From NCBI GenBank assembly GCA_036346395.1, contig CM070601.1, positions 14,381,763-14,445,762 on the forward strand: 64,000 bases of DNA, read 5' to 3'. This DNA is from Hsuehochloa calcarea. Taxonomy: Eukaryota; Streptophyta; Magnoliopsida; Poales; Poaceae. The notes below the pieces were generated by a model. The model saw nothing but the letters and a program-made list of their open reading frames with translations, searched no databases and had not been told where the DNA came from. Below are positions 59,813 to 64,000 of this stretch, piece after piece. The number at the start of each line of letters is the position of its first letter. The first letter of the stretch is position 1. Both the position numbers and the translations under genes were made by a program.

Positions 59813-60180
59813 GATATTGACTATTCTGGAGAAGAGAGAAACAATAGAGGAGCCCGCCGCACGGTGGCCGTACATTGGCCACCTTTCCCACCGCCCGGCC
59901 TCCCTCCTCCACATATCTGTCGCCCTGTCACTGTTGTCCCCCTTTGCCCGCAATGCTGCCCTTGGACAACACATCCGGAATTGCTGACACCAATACAGTG
60001 GCTCCTCGTTCGCTCGGCTATTAATACCGAACTCTCGCAGTCGCTCATCGCTCATCTCATTTGTGTTTCGCTTCTCGTTCTCACGCTCATCGCTGAGAAC
60101 TCAGAGAACGTAACATAACTAAATATTTTGGAGATTAATTATTTAATTGCTTCTCGTCGCTCGTTTTTTTATTGCTTCCC
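59813..60180. other. No gene seen
   Basis: GC-moderate, with overlapping open frames of 75-108 codons and no domain. TCGCTCATCGCTCATC is a short local repeat near 60040. Confidence 0.4.
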
Positions 60181-60770
60181 CCGAATGGTAGGTAATTTGA
60201 CGGATGCTTTTGTTGTTATTATCCTAATCGTAGTTAATCAGTCTTAATCAGTTAGTCGTAATTAATGCAGCTTGTTTTGTAGCGTTTATAATATATTTGT
60301 AGTTACAGTATCCGTAATTTATTAGTGCATGATACTTTGTGGTGATTAATCATTCGTAATGCTAATAAGTTTTATTATTTTCGGCAAGAACTAGTTAGTT
60401 GTCCAAAATGAGTTGAAATTAAATAGACGTAATTAATTAGTTGTAATTAGTTTAGTGGTAATTAATCAGACATAATTAGTTTAGTGGTTATCAGTTTGGC
60501 ATATTAAATTAGTGAAAATTAACTACTCATAATTAATTTAGTGGCGATTAATTAGTCATAATTAGCTTACTAGCAATTGGTTGGCATAACTAGTTTAGTG
60601 CAAATTAGTTAGTCGTAAGTAATTAAGTGGTAATGAGCATATGGTTTAACAGTGGTAAGCACGGTAGTAATGAATTACTTGTAATTATTTTTCGGAGGAG
60701 TAATCAAATTGTTGGTAATTAATTAATTATTCATATTTAATTACATGTTTATAATCAATCACTCGCATGC
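60180..60770. repeat. AT-rich degenerate repeat (GTAATTA words)
   Basis: About 550 bp in which words such as TTAGTCGTAATTA, AGTTTAGTGGTAATTA and ATAATTAGTTTAGTGG recur at irregular spacing. The array is degenerate. No open frame. It lies just upstream of the MULE transposase relic and could be intron or satellite. Confidence 0.55.
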
Positions 60771-60829
60771 AAGTTGTTGTCCTTATTTGTTATATCGTGT
60801 ACCACTAACCGGGTTGTTGTGGCTTTAGG

Positions 60830-62420
60830 TAATTTCGAACATGCAAGACTTGGTAATATTTTATGTCGATGGTCTTATACAGGCTGGACCCGATGGGTTG
60901 GACCTATCCATATGCCAATACAAGGTGGTCCGGACAGAGGGGCTCGACACGATGAATATTCACGAGCTTTGAAGCTGCATCCCGAGGGAGTTCGACACGG
61001 AGGCAATGACAAAAAAACTTATGATCCAAGGGATCATCTGCACGAATGTCGTGTGGGTGCTCGTCAAGGTGCATGAAAGTGTAGCATGGAACCAGTACAT
61101 GTAGATTGCCTCCCAGCCTGAGGTGGCCATTTACGGGAGGCCAATGGTGTACGTAAATTTCGTATGTAGGGCGTTAGGAAACCTTAATGATGCTAGGGCC
61201 TCTACAAGCAGCCAACCGTAGGACAGGCTTGAAGACAGTAGCATAAAATGTGTTGTCTCGGATGGAAGACTCGCGTATAATTTTGTGCGAAATGAGAGGG
61301 CAAAATTATGGTGGTCAGCCCGCATTGACTGCCACGGGTATCCGTCGGACCAGTCTCTCGGGTTGGAGTCTGATGAGGACGGCAACCCAGGCTCGGATGG
61401 TAGTAACGAGGACGCACACCAAGCCGGTGGTCCAACCGGGGGAATTGTGTCATCGGAGGTGCCTTACGTGGCATCGAGACTTGATGATATCGCGGTGCGT
61501 TCGCTCGTACAGCCACAAGAAGAAGGCTCCCATTGGGGGTTTGATGCTGACACTCTCTTAGTTGGGCAGCGCTTCCCTAGTAAGATGGTCGTGAAACAAG
61601 CTATAGCACGGTATGCTTTGTCCATCAGCCGTGTGTACTGAGTGCACCGGTCCAACCCAGGACATTATGAAATAAAGTGCATAATGGAAAGATGCCCTGG
61701 CAAGGTCAGCACTCAACGAGCAAAGATCTTTGGCTCGGTCTTCGCGGTCAAGGCGTTGACCGACTACATTTGCGAGCTCATCGAGTCCCTGTGGCAGCAT
61801 CGAAACGTGACGTTCGCATATGTGGCAAGCCTCATTAGCCACCTAGTTGCAGCGGATATGTCCATCTCCCCCCAAGATGTTGATGTTGGAAGTAGCCAAT
61901 CTGATTGGTTATCCAGTCAGCTACAGCAAGGTCCGACGAGCCAAGCTGAAGGTTATCGAGTCCTTGTACGGGATATACGAAGATGCGTACAACCTTGTGC
62001 CGAGATTGCTTGATCAATTTTTGAATCAAACCCCAGCATGTACATAAATAAGTTTGAGAGTGAAGATGCTGAGGGAGGGTCCAACTTCATACTGGACTGG
62101 GTATTCTAGGCTTTTGCCCTAGCCACCGGGGGCTTCAAGTTCTATCATCCTGTGTTCACGTTGGATGGAACTTTTCTCACGGGGAGGTACAAGGGCACCA
62201 TTCTCACCGCGATGGTGGCCGACGAGAATGATAAGCTTATCCCGGTGGTATTTGCCATTGTGGAGAGCGAGGACACATCCAGTTGGTTGTGGCTCCTGGC
62301 GAACGTGAAGCGGGCGATGGTGGGAGACCGGCGCAACTCATGCCTTATCACATACCGCAATGCTGGGTTGTTGCCAGCCCTCAACACCATACAACATGGG
62401 ACGGAACCCCCTCACTAGTG
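60830..62420 (+). pseudogene. MULE (Mutator-like) transposase relic
   Basis: Pieces: RNERAKLWWSARIDCHG region, then GFDADTLLVGQRFPSKMVVKQAIARYALSI (61540-61630), the N-terminal DNA-binding region, stopping at TGA where an S/F residue would continue. YSKVRRAKLKVIESLYGIYEDAYN follows in another frame (61915-61985). Then HPVFTLDGTFLTGRYKGTILTAMVADENDKLIPVVFAIVESEDTSSWLWLLANVKRAMVGDRR (62145-62330) is the MULE catalytic core with the first Asp of DGTFLTG. Frameshifts and stops show it is dead. Terminal inverted repeats were not identified. Confidence 0.8.
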
Positions 62421-62554
62421 GAACAATGTGCAAACATAAAGATGTGAAGACGTTCAAGGCAATGTGTTTGCAGAACCAGAGGCGGAAGTTTGAGTCTATC
62501 TAGAGAGACCTCGAACACCGGACTACGAGGCATATAATGGATTTGTCAGATATC

Positions 62555-62828
62555 ATATACATTTATTTTTACTAACCGTCTGTGATATATATCCAATCAT
62601 AGACGGTTAGTAAAAATCATCGTCTGTGATATGCGACATGTCACAGATGGTTTTCACTGAAACCAACTGTGATAGTAGGTTTTCATATACGGTTTCAACA
62701 AAAAACCGTTTGAGTTATGACTTATCACAGACGGCTGTTATTACAGACACATAAATTCAGACGGTTCAAAACACCGTCTGTGATGACCATTTGGAGCCGT
62801 CTGTGATGACCATCTCTATAGTAGTGAG
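62555..62828. mobile_element. CACTA-type terminal region (right end)
   Basis: Clustered variants of TCACAGACGG and CCGTCTGTGAT over 270 bp, ending CTATAGTAGTG at 62828, the reverse complement of a CACTACTATAG terminus. A small hairpin (about 62569-62613) is built from two inverted copies of ACTAACCGTCTGTGAT. The matching left end was not located. The MULE relic lies immediately to the left and may have been within the same element. Confidence 0.6.
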
Positions 62829-63436
62829 ATAGGGGGGATTATAACCAATCTCTTTAGATTGGAAAATATTTCGAATTGACTCGGATCATAATGTATCTAA
62901 ATAAACCCTTAGTACGAGTGTATACATGTTTTTGCAACCCCCCCACCAACACACACAAACACACTAGTGCTAGTTCGGTTTCAATGAACGCACCACATTT
63001 GTGTCACTTTGTGCGCACCAGCATGCCTCCCTTATCATAACATTGGCTGATTGATTCACCACCACAAGGGTATAATCATCTTGCTCACCAAAACCCAGAC
63101 AAGATTGGAATTCACTTGCAAACAAGTAGTGCTAGCTTTGAACTTAACACTGCTTGTTTCCTCTTTTTTTTCTTCTAGGAACCCTGCATTACAAGAAGAA
63201 CAAAAATGCTAAAGAAGAAACAGACCAGAGAAAAAAGAAACTCCCTAGAATTAATTTCTAAGGGGTTAGAATTTTAGAAACTTAAAGCTGAGAAATTGAG
63301 AGGGTAACAAAAACACAGGTCTCAAAAAGATCGATGGAAAATTAAATCCGGAGAAACAACTCCTAAAAACAATTAGTTTTTTTTCTTTCTGAATTATTCC
63401 TGGGCTAACGAATCAATTCTAGCGCGAGCGGCGTCA
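62829..63436. other. 3' flank of GATA gene
   Basis: No open frames of note. AT-rich and A-rich on the plus strand (T-rich in the sense of the minus-strand GATA gene). Likely its 3' UTR and downstream region. Confidence 0.4.
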
Positions 63437-64000
63437 CTAGATGAGCTGCCGGAAGTCGGGACCTATGCGGTTGTGGATGAGGAACTCGTCCGCGCCGGCG
63501 ATGAGCGGCGCCGACGGCCCATCGAACAGCAGCGGGCTCGGCACGTGAACTAGGCCTTCGGCGGCGGCGCCTGCGCCCACGTGCGGCTGCGGCTGCGGCC
63601 GGTGCTGGTGCAGGAGCTGCATCTCCTTCTGGCGCCGCAGCTCAACCACCTTGCGGTGGGAGTTGGAGTGCTTCGACACCACGAAGGTCGGGCTCGCCGA
63701 CGGCCGGTACTCCGGCACCAGCCGCCCCGACTTGTACCGCACCCCGCACGCGTTGCACAGCGTCTTGGGCCCCATGGGCCCCGTCCTCCACTGCGGCGTC
63801 TTGTCCGTCTCGCAATGCAGGCACCTCCTCCCCTCCGCCGCGGCGTTCGGCACCGACGGCGTTGGCGCGTCCTTCTTCTTGGCAGGTTTCGCGGGCTTCT
63901 TCGCCGGGAAGGGCGGCGCTGCGGTGCCGGACTCGGACGGCGAGATGACCGCGGACGCTGGGGAGGGCGGTGAGCCGGGAGGTGGCGGGAGCACGAGGAG
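63437..64000 (-). CDS. GATA-type zinc finger transcription factor, 5'-truncated by window
   Basis: The C-terminal ~185 codons of a plant GATA factor; no ATG is present in frame before the window edge. A Pro/Ser-rich then Lys-rich segment (PAKKPAKPAKKKDAP) precedes the single type-IV finger CLHCETDKTPQWRTGPMGPKTLCNACGVRYKSGRLVPEYRPSASPTF, with pattern CX2C-X18-CX2C. This is followed by SKHSNSHRKVVELRRQKE, typical of subfamily I plant GATA proteins. It binds WGATAR motifs in the nucleus by family knowledge. The tail ends DFRQLI then stop at 63437. Coding is intact within the window; the 130-codon plus-strand frame is its shadow. Confidence 0.9.
   Translation of the reverse strand, partial: LLVLPPPPGSPPSPASAVISPSESGTAAPPFPAKKPAKPAKKKDAPTPSVPNAAAEGRRCLHCETDKTPQWRTGPMGPKTLCNACGVRYKSGRLVPEYRPSASPTFVVSKHSNSHRKVVELRRQKEMQLLHQHRPQPQPHVGAGAAAEGLVHVPSPLLFDGPSAPLIAGADEFLIHNRIGPDFRQLI

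Noticed and set aside
56072..62828. CACTACTATA at 56072 as the left end of the CACTA element ending at 62828
   Set aside because: No CACAGACGG-type subterminal repeats follow it, and the next bases diverge from the right end's complement after CACTACTATA.
1..64000. CRISPR arrays, bacterial operons, organelle DNA insertions
   Set aside because: No regularly spaced identical repeats with unique spacers, no bacterial gene order, and the tRNA relics are of the nuclear type rather than plastid or mitochondrial.

Overview
The window looks like a transposon-rich stretch of a grass (Poaceae) nuclear genome, probably Oryza or a close relative. The evidence is eukaryotic: introns with GT..AG borders, GC-rich genes of monocot type, nuclear-type tRNA relics, MITEs, Ty1-copia, CACTA, MULE and hAT remains, and plant-only families (DUF761, DUF1677, an APD-type RING ligase, a plant GATA factor). 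The species assignment is inference. There are no operons, Shine-Dalgarno sites or CRISPR arrays.

Layout. 0-5.3 kb: foldback elements and two relic tRNA genes, divergently oriented. The tRNA-Phe(GAA) relic is split in its anticodon by a 354-bp foldback MITE. 5.4-18.6 kb, minus strand: one RING-type E3 ligase gene of the APD family. Nine exons can be chained by matching splice phases. Its intron between exons 2 and 3 holds about 11 kb of broken Ty1-copia sequence in two related copies, and exon 3 with its flanks (346 bp) is present twice. 19.0-20.7 kb, plus strand: a TruB-type pseudouridine synthase relic that has lost its catalytic exons. 21.1-21.9 kb: a truncated copia element (LTR, primer site, gag).

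22-35 kb: gene-poor, mostly remains of LTR elements, with an LTR edge at 26281 and a GC-rich promoter-like block from about 29.9 to 34.9 kb. 36.1-42.2 kb is a gene island on the minus strand: an intact DUF761 gene and a two-exon DUF1677 gene with a TATA box. 42.7-46.3 kb: a CACTA-like element carrying pieces of two host genes, an F-box-like protein and a receptor-like kinase of the IMK type. 47.7-54.1 kb: a complete-length Ty1-copia element with two LTRs, a GTAAG target duplication, tRNA-Met primer site and polypurine tract, but frameshifted throughout. 54-60.8 kb: tandem duplications and a hAT transposase tail. 60.8-62.8 kb: a MULE transposase relic beside a CACTA end. 63.4-64 kb: the 3' part of a GATA factor gene that runs out of the window.

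Likely functional genes are the DUF761, DUF1677 and GATA genes. The APD-type gene has every exon from its lumenal domain to the RING, but its large, partly duplicated intron makes function uncertain. Many frameshifts in the repeats are 1-2 base losses or gains, while the perfect repeats and genes beside them are clean. This raises the possibility of assembly consensus error in repeats, so the 'pseudogene' calls there are provisional.
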